64,000 bases of DNA from Solirubrobacter sp963837485 (GCA_963837485.1 CAWINP010000013.1:189579-253578); one strand, 5' to 3'; shown: positions 8,123 through 17,637, counted from the stretch's first letter. The notes: generated from the letters alone by a model not told the origin. Program-made: numbers and translations.

Positions 8123-9424
8123 GTGAGGAATCTCAGGTTCGCGGCGCTCGCGGCCACTGTGGCCGCAGCCGCGGTCATAGCCGGCTGCGGGGGCGGCGAC
8201 GACAACAACGGCAGCTCCAAGAGTGCGGCCGGCGGCACGCAGAACGCCAAGCTGAGCGGCTCGATCGACGTCTGGATCATGGATCCGGGCTCGCCCGCGG
8301 TGCAGAAGGTCGTCAAGCAGTACGGGACCGACTTCCAGGCCAAGCATCCTGGGACGACGGTCAACATCGAGTTCGTCCCGTGGGCGCAGGCCCACGACAA
8401 GTTCGTGACGGCGATCGCGGGCGGCAAGGTGCCCGACGTCGCCGAGATGGGCACCACCTGGACGCCCGAGTTCGCCGACCAGGGCGGCCTCGTCGAGCAG
8501 CCCAAGCTCAAGGCCGGCGACTACGTCTCCAGCCTCGTCGACGCCGCGACGCTCAACGGCAAGGTCTACGGCAAGCCGTGGTATGCCGGCGCGCGCGCCC
8601 TGATCTACCGCAAGGACATCCTCGAGAAGGCGGGGATCGACAAGCCGCCGGCCACGTGGGACGAGATGATGGCCGCGGCCAAGGCGATCAAGGCCAAGGT
8701 GCCCAACGTCTATCCGGTCTCCTACACGGGCCTGAGCGAGCACATGTACCTGCCGACCATCTGGCAGGCCGGCGGGCAGATCGCCACGCAGGACGGCGAG
8801 AGCTGGAAGTCGGCGCTCAACTCGCCCGAGGCCGCCAAGGCGCTCGAGTACTACGCCTCGTTCTACAAGGACGGGCTGGACCCGAAGGCCGCGGTCGGCT
8901 GGGAGGAGCCCGACGCCCAGACCGCGTTCATCAACGGCGACGTGGCGATGCTCGTCGCCGGCGGCTGGACGTACAACTCGATCATCGACACCAAGCCGGG
9001 GCTGAAGGACAAGATCGGCACCGCGCTGGAGCCCGCCGGCCCGAGCGGCAAGGACACCGCGTTCGCGGGCGGCAGCCATCTGGTGGAGTTCCAGGAGTCC
9101 AAGAACAAGGACCTCGGCGCCGCGTTCGTCGACTTCATGCTCGAGCCCGCCGAGCTGAACAAGTTCACCAGCGCGGTCGGCTTTCTGCCCGGCACCACCG
9201 AGGGCATCAAGGCGTCCGGATACCTCGACGACCCGGTCCGCAAGCCGTTCGCCGAGCAGCTGCTCGATCACTCGGCGGTCTATCCGCCGTCGCCGAAGTG
9301 GGGCGGCCTGGAGGGCGCCAACATCTTCGACGGACAGGTCCAGAAGGTCATGAAGGGGCAGGCGACGCCGCAGCAGGCGGTCGCCGAGCTCGCCAAGAAG
9401 ATGGATGAGGAGTTCGCCGGGTGA
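8123..9424 (+). CDS. Sugar ABC transporter substrate-binding lipoprotein
   Basis: 433 aa from GTG 8123, with a clear AGGAGG just upstream (8113-8118). The signal peptide ends in the lipobox VIAGC followed by a GGGDDNNGSS linker, so the protein is lipid-anchored outside the membrane. The body is a family-1 solute-binding fold (DVWIMDPGSPAVQKVVKQY, PDVAEMGTTWTPEFADQGGL, TGLSEHMYLPTIWQAGGQI, INGDVAMLVAGGW). Located in an amino-sugar regulon, it probably binds GlcNAc, chitobiose or a muropeptide-derived sugar (inference from context). It is followed by two permeases with stop/start overlaps. Confidence 0.92.
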   Translation: MRNLRFAALAATVAAAAVIAGCGGGDDNNGSSKSAAGGTQNAKLSGSIDVWIMDPGSPAVQKVVKQYGTDFQAKHPGTTVNIEFVPWAQAHDKFVTAIAGGKVPDVAEMGTTWTPEFADQGGLVEQPKLKAGDYVSSLVDAATLNGKVYGKPWYAGARALIYRKDILEKAGIDKPPATWDEMMAAAKAIKAKVPNVYPVSYTGLSEHMYLPTIWQAGGQIATQDGESWKSALNSPEAAKALEYYASFYKDGLDPKAAVGWEEPDAQTAFINGDVAMLVAGGWTYNSIIDTKPGLKDKIGTALEPAGPSGKDTAFAGGSHLVEFQESKNKDLGAAFVDFMLEPAELNKFTSAVGFLPGTTEGIKASGYLDDPVRKPFAEQLLDHSAVYPPSPKWGGLEGANIFDGQVQKVMKGQATPQQAVAELAKKMDEEFAG

Positions 9425-10383
9425 GCACCGGCTCCGCAGCCGTCTCCGCGGGGCGCGCGGCGCGCGCCCCGCGGCCGCGGCGCACGCTGGCCCGCCGCAC
9501 GGTCGCCCGGCTCACGCTGCCGGTGCTGATGCTGCTGCCGGCGATGGTGATCATCGCCGGCCTCGTCGGCTACCCGCTCGTGCGCACGGTCTACCTGTCG
9601 TTCACCGACACCGACCTGGGCAACCTGATCTACGGCGGAAGCGACTGGGTCGGGCTGCAGAACTTCAAGGAGGTGTTCACCGACGAGCACCTGCGGACGT
9701 CGCTGGTGAACACCGTCGTGTTCGGGACCGCGTGCGTGATCGGCACGATGGTCTTCGGCTTCGCCGTGGCGCTCCTGCTCAACGAGCGCCTGAAGGGCAA
9801 CCTGCTGTTCTCGATCGCCGTGCTGCTGCCGTGGGCGGTCCCGACGATCGCCGCCGCCGCGATCTGGAAGTGGCTGTTCGATCCGAGCTACGGCTTCGTC
9901 AACTGGGCGCTGGTCAACCTCGGCTTCGACTCCTTCCAGGACTACGCCTGGTTCGCGAGCCGCTTCTCGGCCTACGTCGCGATCTTCATCACGGTCTGCT
10001 GGCAGTCGTTCCCGTTCATCGCGCTGAGCCTGCTCGCCGGCCTGCAGACGCTGCCAAAGGAGACGCTCCAGGCCGCCGCCGTCGATGGCGCGAGCTCGTG
10101 GCAGCGCTTCCGCCTGGTGACGCTGCCGCTGCTGCGGCCGATCATCGCCGTGCTGGTCGTCTTCAGCACCATCTGGGACTTCAAGATCTTCGACCAGATC
10201 TACGTGATGGCGGCCGGGGTGCCGGACCGCAGCGCCGACACCGCCGCCGTCGCGGCCTACCGCGAGGGCTTCGCGCTCTCGCACTACGGGCTCGGCAGCG
10301 CGGTCGCCGTGGTGCTGTTTCTGATCCTGCTCGTCTTCTCGATCCTCTACGTGCGGCTGATCGGGAAGGAGGGGGAGCTGTGA
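9421..10383 (+). CDS. Sugar ABC transporter permease (MalF/UgpA type)
   Basis: 320 aa, GTG start overlapping the previous stop (GTGA). Six membrane segments begin with LTLPVLMLLPAMVIIAGLVGYPL. The cytoplasmic EAA loop that docks on the ATPase reads ETLQAAAVDGASSWQRFRLVTLPLLRP. It pairs with the next permease and with the MsiK-like ATPase at 13351 to import the sugar bound by the 8123 lipoprotein. Confidence 0.92.
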   Translation: MSTGSAAVSAGRAARAPRPRRTLARRTVARLTLPVLMLLPAMVIIAGLVGYPLVRTVYLSFTDTDLGNLIYGGSDWVGLQNFKEVFTDEHLRTSLVNTVVFGTACVIGTMVFGFAVALLLNERLKGNLLFSIAVLLPWAVPTIAAAAIWKWLFDPSYGFVNWALVNLGFDSFQDYAWFASRFSAYVAIFITVCWQSFPFIALSLLAGLQTLPKETLQAAAVDGASSWQRFRLVTLPLLRPIIAVLVVFSTIWDFKIFDQIYVMAAGVPDRSADTAAVAAYREGFALSHYGLGSAVAVVLFLILLVFSILYVRLIGKEGEL

Positions 10384-11210
10384 TCCGCTGGCTGCGCAGG
10401 CGCGGCTGGAAGTACGGGGCGATGATCCTCGTCTCGGCGTTCGCGCTGTTTCCCGTCTACTACCTGGTCGTCACGTCGCTCAAGACGCGCGAGGAGATCT
10501 ACTCGCGCACGCCCGACCTGTGGCCCAACCACCCGAATTGGCACGAGTATCCGAGCGTGCTGGGCGAGGGCCACGTCGGCCGCGCGCTGGTGAACTCGAT
10601 GATCGTCGCGAGCGGGACGATGGTGATCTGCCTGCTGGTCGGGGCGCTCGCCGCGTACGCGCTCGCGCGCTTCCGCCTGAAGTTCACGCAGGTGCTGCTG
10701 ATGGCGGTGCTGATGACGCAGATGTTCCCGCTCGTCGTGCTCGTCATCCCGCTGTTCGTGATGATGCGAAAGGCGAACCTGCTCGGCACCTACTGGAGCC
10801 TGATCGTCACGTATCTCGCGTTCAGCGTGCCGCTGGCGATCTGGGTGATGCGCAGCTTCTTCCTCACGATCCCGGAGGAGCTCGAGCATGCGGCGCGGAT
10901 CGACGGCGCGACGCGCATCGGCGCGATGGTCCGCGTCGTGCTGCCGCTCGCCGCGCCCGGGCTGGCGACCGTCGCCGTCCTCTCCTTCCTCGAGGGCTGG
11001 AAGGAGTTCCTGCTCGCGCTGACCTTCCTCAACGACGAGAACAAGAAGACGGTGCCGCTCGTGCTGCAGTCGTTCGTCGGTCGCGGCGACGTCGACTGGG
11101 CCAAGGTGATGGCCACGAGCGTGCTCTACACGCTGCCGGTGGCGATCGTCTTCGTGCTCGCGCGCAAGCACCTGATGACCGCGCGCACCGGCGGGGCGGT
11201 GAAGGGCTAG
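10380..11210 (+). CDS. Sugar ABC transporter permease (MalG/UgpE type)
   Basis: 276 aa from a GTG (10380) that overlaps the preceding stop by 4 nt. An open frame extends far upstream but is antisense to nothing functional and overlaps the first permease, so the GTG is preferred. It has six membrane helices and the EAA motif EELEHAARIDGATRIGAMVRV before VLPLAAPGLATVAVLSF. The C-terminus is RKHLMTARTGGAVKG, typical for MalG-like permeases. Confidence 0.92.
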   Translation: MIRWLRRRGWKYGAMILVSAFALFPVYYLVVTSLKTREEIYSRTPDLWPNHPNWHEYPSVLGEGHVGRALVNSMIVASGTMVICLLVGALAAYALARFRLKFTQVLLMAVLMTQMFPLVVLVIPLFVMMRKANLLGTYWSLIVTYLAFSVPLAIWVMRSFFLTIPEELEHAARIDGATRIGAMVRVVLPLAAPGLATVAVLSFLEGWKEFLLALTFLNDENKKTVPLVLQSFVGRGDVDWAKVMATSVLYTLPVAIVFVLARKHLMTARTGGAVKG

Positions 11211-11256
11211 TGCGTGGCGACGACTCGCGCTGCGCGCTCGCGTCGCTGGGAGCAAT

Positions 11257-11282
11257 CGCCCGGGGGGCGATTCTCCCGGGCG
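11257..11282 (+). promoter_or_regulatory. Hairpin just before the nagA ribosome-binding site
   Basis: CGCCCGGG, 10-nt loop, CCCGGGCG (8-bp stem), ending immediately before GAGGTGATCCG and the nagA ATG. It could act as a partial terminator or shield the RBS, giving lower nagA than transporter expression. No direct evidence of function. Confidence 0.45.
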
Positions 11283-11292
11283 AGGTGATCCG

Positions 11293-12381
11293 ATGAGGCT
11301 GGGGGTTGAAGCGGCGCTGGTCGACGGCGTCATCGTGCCCGGCGACGTGTCGGTCGAGGACGGCCGCGTGGACGGGGTCGGGCTCTCCAACGGCGGCTCG
11401 GGCATCGCCGCGCCCGGGTTCGTCGACCTCCAGGTCAACGGCTTCGCCGGCGTCGACCTGATGGCCGCCGACCGCGACGGGTACGCGCGCGTGGGGGAGG
11501 CGCTGCTGGAGACCGGGACGACCGCGTTCCAGCCGACGTTCGTGACCGCGCCCGAGGACGCGCATCGCGAGGCGCTGCGGGCGATGCCGGCCGACGGCAT
11601 CGGCCCGCGCGTGATCGGCGCCCATCTCGAGGGCCCGTTCCTCTCGCCCAAGCGGCTCGGCGTCCACGACTCCACCGGGCTCGCGATGCCGGACGTCAAG
11701 CTCCTGCGCCGCCTGCTGGACGCCGGCAACGTCTCCCAGGTCACGCTCGCGCCCGAGCTGCCCGGCGCGTTCGAGCTGATCGACGAGCTCGTCAAGCGCG
11801 GCGTCACGGTCTCCGCCGGCCACACCGACGCGACCGCCGCCGAAGCGCACCTGGCCTTCGACCGCGGCGTGCGCACGGTCACGCACCTGTTCAACGCGAT
11901 GCGCCACAGCACGCCGCGCGACCCGAGCATCGCGCTCGCCGCGCTCGCGCGCCCGGACGTGATCGTGCAGGTGATCGTCGACCTGCACCACGTCGCCTCC
12001 GACACGGTCATGGTCGCCTGGCAGGCGGCGCCCGGCCGCTTCGCCCTGGTCACCGACGCCGCGCCGGCGGCCGGCATGGGCGACGGGGTGTTCATCCTCG
12101 GGGGACGGCGCATCGAGGCCGCCGACGGTGTCGTCCGCGGCCCCGAGGGCCAGCTCGCCGGCTCGGCGCTGACGATGATCGAGGCCGTGCGCAACCTCCA
12201 TGGGCTCGGCATCTCGCTCGAGCACGCGCTGCGTGCCGCGGCGGAGGTCCCCGCGCGCGTGGTCCGGCGGCCGGATCTGGGACGCTTGGTGCCGGGGGCG
12301 CCCGCGGACGTGGTCATCCTGGACGACCGGCTCGAGGTGCGCCGAGTGCTCGTCGACGGGGGGGAACGTGTCGCTCGCTAG
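11293..12381 (+). CDS. nagA: N-acetylglucosamine-6-phosphate deacetylase
   Basis: 362 aa amidohydrolase converting GlcNAc-6-P to GlcN-6-P plus acetate. Visible: DLQVNGFAGVDLM, HLEGPFLSPKRLGVHD (metal-ligand Glu), SAGHTDATAAEA (His), THLFNAMRH (His), and LVTDAAPAAGM with the catalytic Asp. It receives product from MurQ and from phosphorylated imported sugar, and feeds the SIS-domain enzyme that follows. The final codons overlap the next gene by 14 nt. Confidence 0.94.
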   Translation: MRLGVEAALVDGVIVPGDVSVEDGRVDGVGLSNGGSGIAAPGFVDLQVNGFAGVDLMAADRDGYARVGEALLETGTTAFQPTFVTAPEDAHREALRAMPADGIGPRVIGAHLEGPFLSPKRLGVHDSTGLAMPDVKLLRRLLDAGNVSQVTLAPELPGAFELIDELVKRGVTVSAGHTDATAAEAHLAFDRGVRTVTHLFNAMRHSTPRDPSIALAALARPDVIVQVIVDLHHVASDTVMVAWQAAPGRFALVTDAAPAAGMGDGVFILGGRRIEAADGVVRGPEGQLAGSALTMIEAVRNLHGLGISLEHALRAAAEVPARVVRRPDLGRLVPGAPADVVILDDRLEVRRVLVDGGERVAR

Positions 12382-13354
12382 GACGGAGATGGCGGAACAG
12401 CCTGCGGTGATCGAACGGCTGTTGCTCGAAGAAGCCGGCTCGATCGCGGCCGCGGCGGCCGACGTCGAGCGGCGGCACCCGCGCTACGTGGTGATCGCCG
12501 CGCGCGGCTCCTCCGACAATGCCGCCCGCTACGCCCAGCACCTGATCGGGCGCTTCTGGGGCCTGCCGGTCGCGCTCGCCACGCCGTCGCTGCACACGCT
12601 CTACGAGGCGCCGCTGCGCTACGACGACGCGCTGGTGATCGGCATCAGCCAGTCCGGGGCGTCGCCGGACGTCGCCGGCGTCGTCTCCGCCGCGACCGCG
12701 CAGGGCGCGCTCACGGTGGCGATCACCAACGAGCCGGACTCGCCGCTGGCGCGCGGCGCGCAGCATCTGATCGGCCTCCAGACCGGGCCGGAACGCTCGG
12801 TCGCGGCGACCAAGACCTACACGGCGTCGCTGGCCGCGGTCGCCGCGCTGGTCTGCGGCACCGACGCGCTGTTCCGCGTGCCGGAGGCGATCGCGCGCCA
12901 GCTCGAGCACGAAGTGCCGGCCGAGGCCGCCGCGGGCTGGGCCCGCGTGGCCGTGATCGGCCGCGGGGCGAACTACGGCACCGCGTTCGAGGCGGCGCTG
13001 AAGCTTTCCGAGCTGACCGGGATGGTCGCCGCCCCCTGGTCGTCGGCCGACTTCCTGCACGGCCCGATCGCGATCGTCGAGCCCGGCTTCCCGGTACTCG
13101 CGATCGCCCCGTCGGGGCCGACGCTGCCCGGCATGCGCGAGCTGCTCGCCGCCGCCGGCGAGCGAGGCGCCGAGCTTACCGTCGTCTCCGACGCGCCGAT
13201 CGACGGCCGCATCCCGCTTGAGGCGGTGCCCGAGTGGCTCAGCCCGCTCGTCGCCGTCATCCCCGCCCAGCTTCTCGCCGTCGGCGCCGCCGAGCACCTC
13301 GGCCGTGACGTCGACCGACCCACAGGACTCCAGAAGGTGACCCGAACCTCATGA
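12368..13354 (+). CDS. SIS-domain sugar isomerase/deaminase (GlcN-6-P deaminase-like, NagB-II/AgaS type)
   Basis: About 328 aa with two SIS domains and no glutaminase domain, so it is not a full GlmS. Motifs: TEMAEQPAVIERLL (the EQP segment typical of the family N-terminus), VVIAARGSSDNAARY, VIGISQSGASPDVAGV, TNEPDSPLA, and AVIGRGANYGTAFEAALKLSE. The likely reaction is GlcN-6-P to fructose-6-P plus ammonia, completing GlcNAc catabolism. GTG 12368 has a GGGGGGAA Shine-Dalgarno sequence and gives the expected residues before EQP; ATG 12389 is an alternative. Confidence 0.85.
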   Translation: MSLARTEMAEQPAVIERLLLEEAGSIAAAAADVERRHPRYVVIAARGSSDNAARYAQHLIGRFWGLPVALATPSLHTLYEAPLRYDDALVIGISQSGASPDVAGVVSAATAQGALTVAITNEPDSPLARGAQHLIGLQTGPERSVAATKTYTASLAAVAALVCGTDALFRVPEAIARQLEHEVPAEAAAGWARVAVIGRGANYGTAFEAALKLSELTGMVAAPWSSADFLHGPIAIVEPGFPVLAIAPSGPTLPGMRELLAAAGERGAELTVVSDAPIDGRIPLEAVPEWLSPLVAVIPAQLLAVGAAEHLGRDVDRPTGLQKVTRTS

Positions 13355-14538
13355 GCATCAGCCTGGAACACGTCTCGAAGTCGTACAAGAGCGGCCATGA
13401 CGCCGCGGTCGACGACGTCAGCCTCGAGGTCCGCGACGGAGAGTTCATGGTGCTGGTCGGCCCGTCGGGGTGCGGCAAGTCGACGCTGCTGAAGGTGATC
13501 GCCGGGATCGAGGACGTCACCGCCGGCCACATCTTCATCGGCGAGCGCGACGTGACGCTGCTGGACCCGCGCAAGCGCGACATCGCGATGGTGTTCCAGA
13601 ACTACGCGCTCTATCCGCACCTGAGCGTGCGCGCGAACCTCGGCTTCGGGCTCAAGCTGCGCAAGACGTCCAAGGACGAGATCGCCCGCCGGGTCGACGA
13701 GGTGGCGCGGATCCTCGGCCTCGAGGAGATGCTCGAGCGCAAGCCGGGCGAGCTGTCCGGCGGCCAGCGCCAGCGCGTCGCGATGGGACGCGCGATCGTG
13801 CGCGAGCCGGCCGCGTTCCTGATGGACGAGCCTCTGAGCAACCTCGACGCCAAGCTGCGCGTCTCGATGCGCGCGCAGCTCTCGCGGTTGCACGAGCGGC
13901 TCGGGGTGACGACCGTCTACGTCACCCACGACCAGGTCGAGGCGATGACGCTCGGCCAGCGCGTCGCGGTCATGCGAGGTGGCGTGCTGCAGCAGTGCGA
14001 CACGCCCGACCAGCTGTTCGACCACCCGGCGAACCTGTTCGTGGCCGCGTTCATCGGCTCGCCGGCGATGAACCTCGTCGAGGCGTCGGTGCAGGAAGGC
14101 GAGGCGCGCTTCGGCACGTGCGCGATCCCGCTGCCTGAGGGCTCGGCGCTGCGCGCGGGCGCCGGCCGGCCGATCGTGCTCGGCATCCGTCCCCACGACC
14201 TCAAGCTCGGTGGCGGGGTGGGTGGGGGCGGGGTCCCCGGGCAGGTGCTGGTGGTCGAGCGGCTCGGCACCGAGACGCACGTCGTCGTGGCGATCGACGC
14301 CCCGCGCCTGCGCTCGCGCGCGCTGGCCGACGCGATCGACGCGGCGCCGGATGACGACGTCCTGCTCGCCGAGGACGACCGCGCGACGTTCACGGTGGTC
14401 GCCGAGGCACGCGTACCGGCCGAGATCGGCGAGCGGGTCGAGCTCGGCCTCAACCCTGCGCGGCTGCACGGCTTCGACGCCGAGACCGGGGAGGCGCTCA
14501 GCGCGCCGGCGCAAGAACGCGCACCCGTCGCGGCCTGA
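13351..14538 (+). CDS. Sugar ABC transporter ATP-binding protein (MsiK/UgpC/MalK type)
   Basis: 395 aa. Walker A is GPSGCGKST, with Q-loop FQNYALYPHL, signature LSGGQRQRVAMGRA, Walker B AAFLMDEPLSNLDA and H-loop YVTHDQVEAMTL. A C-terminal MalK-like OB/TOBE regulatory domain follows (about 240-380). It overlaps the SIS gene by 4 nt. In actinobacteria such ATPases often serve several sugar transporters; here it is cotranscribed with one cognate permease pair. Confidence 0.93.
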   Translation: MSISLEHVSKSYKSGHDAAVDDVSLEVRDGEFMVLVGPSGCGKSTLLKVIAGIEDVTAGHIFIGERDVTLLDPRKRDIAMVFQNYALYPHLSVRANLGFGLKLRKTSKDEIARRVDEVARILGLEEMLERKPGELSGGQRQRVAMGRAIVREPAAFLMDEPLSNLDAKLRVSMRAQLSRLHERLGVTTVYVTHDQVEAMTLGQRVAVMRGGVLQQCDTPDQLFDHPANLFVAAFIGSPAMNLVEASVQEGEARFGTCAIPLPEGSALRAGAGRPIVLGIRPHDLKLGGGVGGGGVPGQVLVVERLGTETHVVVAIDAPRLRSRALADAIDAAPDDDVLLAEDDRATFTVVAEARVPAEIGERVELGLNPARLHGFDAETGEALSAPAQERAPVAA

Positions 14539-14558
14539 CGCGGCGTAAGCTCGCGCGG

Positions 14559-15734
14559 GTGGCGGATCGTGAGCTGGGCGCGGGCGCGTGGTCGTACTTC
14601 GGCGACCCGCGTGCGATCTCGCATGACGGCGATACGTTCACCGGCTGGATCTCGACGACCGGCAACGTGTGGGTCGCCCGGCTCACCGAGACCGGCAAGC
14701 TGCGCAAGCAGCTGATCTACCGCGGGCTCGGGCGCGACGATCACAACAACCCGTCGCTCGTCTTCCGCCGCGACGGCCACCTGGTGGTGTTCTTCTCCCC
14801 GCACTCGGGGCACTTCCTGCCGCGCGACCGAAAGAGCGAGATGCGCTACCGGATGTCGATCAAGCCGTACGCGATCGACGACTGGGGGCCGGTCCACACG
14901 GTGCCGACGAACGTACCCGGCGGGCTCGGGTACACGTACCCGAACGCGATCCGGCAGCGCGGCAAGCTGTGGCTGTTCTGGCGCGGCGGAGGCTGGAACC
15001 CGACGTTCTCGTACACCCGCAACCACCGCGACTGGGTCCCGGCCCGCGAGCTCGTCGTCTTCGGCCACGGGCAGCGCCCGTACGCGAAGTACGCCGGCGA
15101 CGGCGGCTCGCGCATCCACGGCATCTTCACCAACGGGCACCCGTCGAGCTTCAAGAACAGCCTCTTCTACATGCGCTACGAGAACGGCGGCCTGTTCGCG
15201 GCCGGCGGGCGCCGGCTCGGCTCGCTGCGCTCGGTCCCGCTGCAGGTCACGCACCTGGACCCGATCTATCGCTACTCCGACCGCGGCGGGCGCGCCTGGG
15301 GCCATGACATCGCTCTCGAGGACGGCAAGCCGCGCGTCGTCTACACGCGCCGGATCGCGAACCACGACACGTTCTACTTCGCGTACTTCAACGGCACCCG
15401 CTGGGTGAGCCGCAAGATCGTCGAAGCCGGTGCCGGGCGCAACTCGTTCCGCTCGGGCGGGGCGTCGTTGGACCACGAGGACCCGCGGTTCATCTACCTC
15501 TCGCGCACGATCGGCCGCTGGAACCAGGTCGAGGAGTGGTTCACGCCCGACCACGGCCGCACCTGGCAGACGCGCCAGCTCACGAACGCCGGCGACGGGT
15601 ACGCGATCCGCCCCGTCACGCCGCGCGGGCTCCGCGGGCGCCGGCGCGTGCTGTACGTGCACGGCGACGAGCGCACGCACGGGTTCACGGACTTCAGGAC
15701 CCGAATCCACGCGCTCGATTTAGGGGCCCGTTGA
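14559..15734 (+). CDS. BNR-repeat-type beta-propeller protein, unknown function
   Basis: 391 aa, GTG start. The sequence contains repeated propeller-like blades with Asp-box-type turns (FTPDHGRTWQTRQL, RGGRAWGHDIALEDGKPRVVYTRR, SLVFRRDGHLVVFF) and resembles the BNR_4 family, seen in sialidase-like and polysaccharide-related proteins. There is no signal peptide or membrane segment. It follows the sugar cluster by 20 nt and could be cotranscribed. A glycan-binding or glycan-processing role is inference, and no catalytic residues could be assigned. Confidence 0.65.
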   Translation: MADRELGAGAWSYFGDPRAISHDGDTFTGWISTTGNVWVARLTETGKLRKQLIYRGLGRDDHNNPSLVFRRDGHLVVFFSPHSGHFLPRDRKSEMRYRMSIKPYAIDDWGPVHTVPTNVPGGLGYTYPNAIRQRGKLWLFWRGGGWNPTFSYTRNHRDWVPARELVVFGHGQRPYAKYAGDGGSRIHGIFTNGHPSSFKNSLFYMRYENGGLFAAGGRRLGSLRSVPLQVTHLDPIYRYSDRGGRAWGHDIALEDGKPRVVYTRRIANHDTFYFAYFNGTRWVSRKIVEAGAGRNSFRSGGASLDHEDPRFIYLSRTIGRWNQVEEWFTPDHGRTWQTRQLTNAGDGYAIRPVTPRGLRGRRRVLYVHGDERTHGFTDFRTRIHALDLGAR

Positions 15735-15897
15735 AGCATTCCGGTACGCCCGCTGCGGCGCATCCGCGGCGCCTCGCGCCACCCACGACGCTCACGTGCC
15801 AGGGGCACGCATCACTTGTCGCGTGCGGCCCGAGGCATCCACGGCTGCACCCCATCGGTCGGACCGACCATGCTTCAACGAACCCCTAGGTGTCAGC

Positions 15898-16632
15898 ATG
15901 CCCGGCGTGTACGGGGCGCTGACTGCCGTCTATGACTGGCTCGTCCCGGACGCGCTGCTCTCCCCGGAAGGCAACGCTGAGGTGTTCGCGCCGCTGCTGC
16001 CGCCGCGCGGGCGGGTGCTCGACTGCGCGGCGGGCACGGGCACGCTTGCCGTCGGGCTCGCGCTCGCCGGCTTCGAGGTGACGGCCTCGGACGCCAGCCC
16101 GGAGATGATCGAGCGCACGCGCGCGCTGGCCGAGGCGCGCGGCGTCGATGTGCGCACGGAGGTGCGGCTGTGGGACGAGCTGCGCGGCGGACCGTACGAC
16201 GCCGTGCTGTGCGTGGGCAACTCGATCACGCACGCCGAGGGCCGGCGCGGGCGCCGCACCGCGCTGACCGCGATGCGGCGCGTGCTGCGGCCGGGCGGCG
16301 TGCTCGTACTCACCTCGCGCAACTGGGAGCGCGTGCGTGCGCAGCCGCCAGGGTTCGAGGTGGCCGAACGGCTGGTCGAGCGCAACGGCGTCGCCGGGCT
16401 GGTGATGCGCAACTGGACGATCCCGGAGCGCTGGACCGACGCGCACGCGATGGACACCGCGGTCGCGCTGCTCGACGGCGGCGGGAACGTGACGACGCAC
16501 GCCGAGCGGCTGACGTTCTGGCCGTTCACGCGCGAGATGCTCGACGCCGACCTGCTGGCCGCCGGGCTGACGCCGGCCGACAGCTCGTACACGCCCGACG
16601 CCGACCGCTACCTGGTGACCGCGAGGCGCTGA
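15898..16632 (+). CDS. Class I SAM-dependent methyltransferase
   Basis: 244 aa from ATG 15898. Motif I is VLDCAAGTGTLAVGLA, then VTASDASPEMIERTR and YDAVLCVGNSITHAEGRRGR, then LRPGGVLVLTSRNWERV. The GNSITH block resembles glycine/sarcosine N-methyltransferase-like enzymes, but a substrate cannot be claimed. The 163-bp gap before it holds no recognised promoter. Its 3' end overlaps the convergent broken glycoside hydrolase by 25 nt. Confidence 0.82.
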   Translation: MPGVYGALTAVYDWLVPDALLSPEGNAEVFAPLLPPRGRVLDCAAGTGTLAVGLALAGFEVTASDASPEMIERTRALAEARGVDVRTEVRLWDELRGGPYDAVLCVGNSITHAEGRRGRRTALTAMRRVLRPGGVLVLTSRNWERVRAQPPGFEVAERLVERNGVAGLVMRNWTIPERWTDAHAMDTAVALLDGGGNVTTHAERLTFWPFTREMLDADLLAAGLTPADSSYTPDADRYLVTARR

Positions 16633-17604
16633 AACACGCGGGCGGCCGGCCGCCGCACCACCACGGGGTCCGGCTGCGGCGGATCGAGCACCGAGCCGGT
16701 CAGCAGTCCTTCCGAAGCCCACGGCCCGCCGCGGCTGTCGCGCAGCGTCACGAACACGCGCTGGGCGCGCTGGAGCAGCCGGGGCAGGGATGCCGCGAGG
16801 TAGCGGGCCTGCGCGGAGGCGCCGCCGCGGTAGTCCGGGTCCCACTGGTAGCGCGTGTCGGCCGGGTAGCCGTGCTCGGTCACCCACGCCGGCCCTCGGA
16901 AGCCGCCGGATGCCGAGCGCGCGCCGCCACTTCTTCACGCCGGCGACGACGCTGCGCACGCTCCCGCGCAGGCTCAGCGCGGCGACGTCGAAGCTGTCGC
17001 GGACGCCGGGCCTGCGCAGGAGCCGGGCGAGGTAGCCGAGCCGGTCCGCGGACGCCAGGTCGGCGAGCACGACGCGACCGCCGGCGCTGCGGATCGCCCG
17101 CGAGGTCGCCGACAGGCGGCGCGCGTAGTCCTTCAGGCCGCCGTGGAACATCAGCGGGTTGTCCGGCTCGCTCATCACCTGCCAGGAACGGATCGCGCCT
17201 CCGGCGCGGCGCACGATCTCGCCGACGTAGCCTGCGTAGCGCCGCTCGTCGGTGGCCGGGCAGCGGAAGCGGAAGAACTCGGGCACCGACGCGTCGCAGC
17301 GCTGCAGGTCGGCCGGCGTGCCGAGCAGGACCGCGAGCACGCCGAGCCGGTACTTGCGTGCCAGCGCGACGTCCTCGTCGAGTCCGCTCCAGTCGCGCGC
17401 GTCGCCGTCGACGATCTCGCTCACGTCGACGTCGACGCGGATCGCCGACGCGCCCAGGTCCGCCGCCTCGGCGAACATCGCGTCCTTGAAGCTCGGCGGG
17501 CTGTCCAGGTAGATCATCCCGTGCGCGGCCAGCCGCCCGGCGCCGTGCGCGGGCGCGGCCGGGGCGAGCAGGAGCACGAGCAGAGCCAGGAGCGCGGCGC
17601 GCAT
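16608..17604 (-). pseudogene. Secreted glycoside-hydrolase-like protein, frameshifted
   Basis: The N-terminus is a signal peptide (MRAALLALLVLLLAPAAPAHG). The body is a clan-A (beta/alpha)8 hydrolase type: IRSWQVMSEPDN carries the likely acid/base Glu, and WVTEHGYPADTRY the likely nucleophile Glu. These two halves are in different frames; the break is at about 16885-16905, after residue ~235 (ALGIRRL). One extra base (or two missing) restores a ~325-aa enzyme ending RPAARVFQRLAVTR. It is either a recent pseudogene or an assembly error. It is divergent from the DUF2252 gene. Confidence 0.7.
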
Positions 17605-17637
17605 CGGGCCGCGACCCTCTCACACCGATGCCGTGGG

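Noticed and set aside
12368..13354. Full glucosamine-6-phosphate synthase (GlmS)
   Set aside because: Only the two SIS domains are present; the N-terminal glutaminase domain with catalytic Cys is absent.
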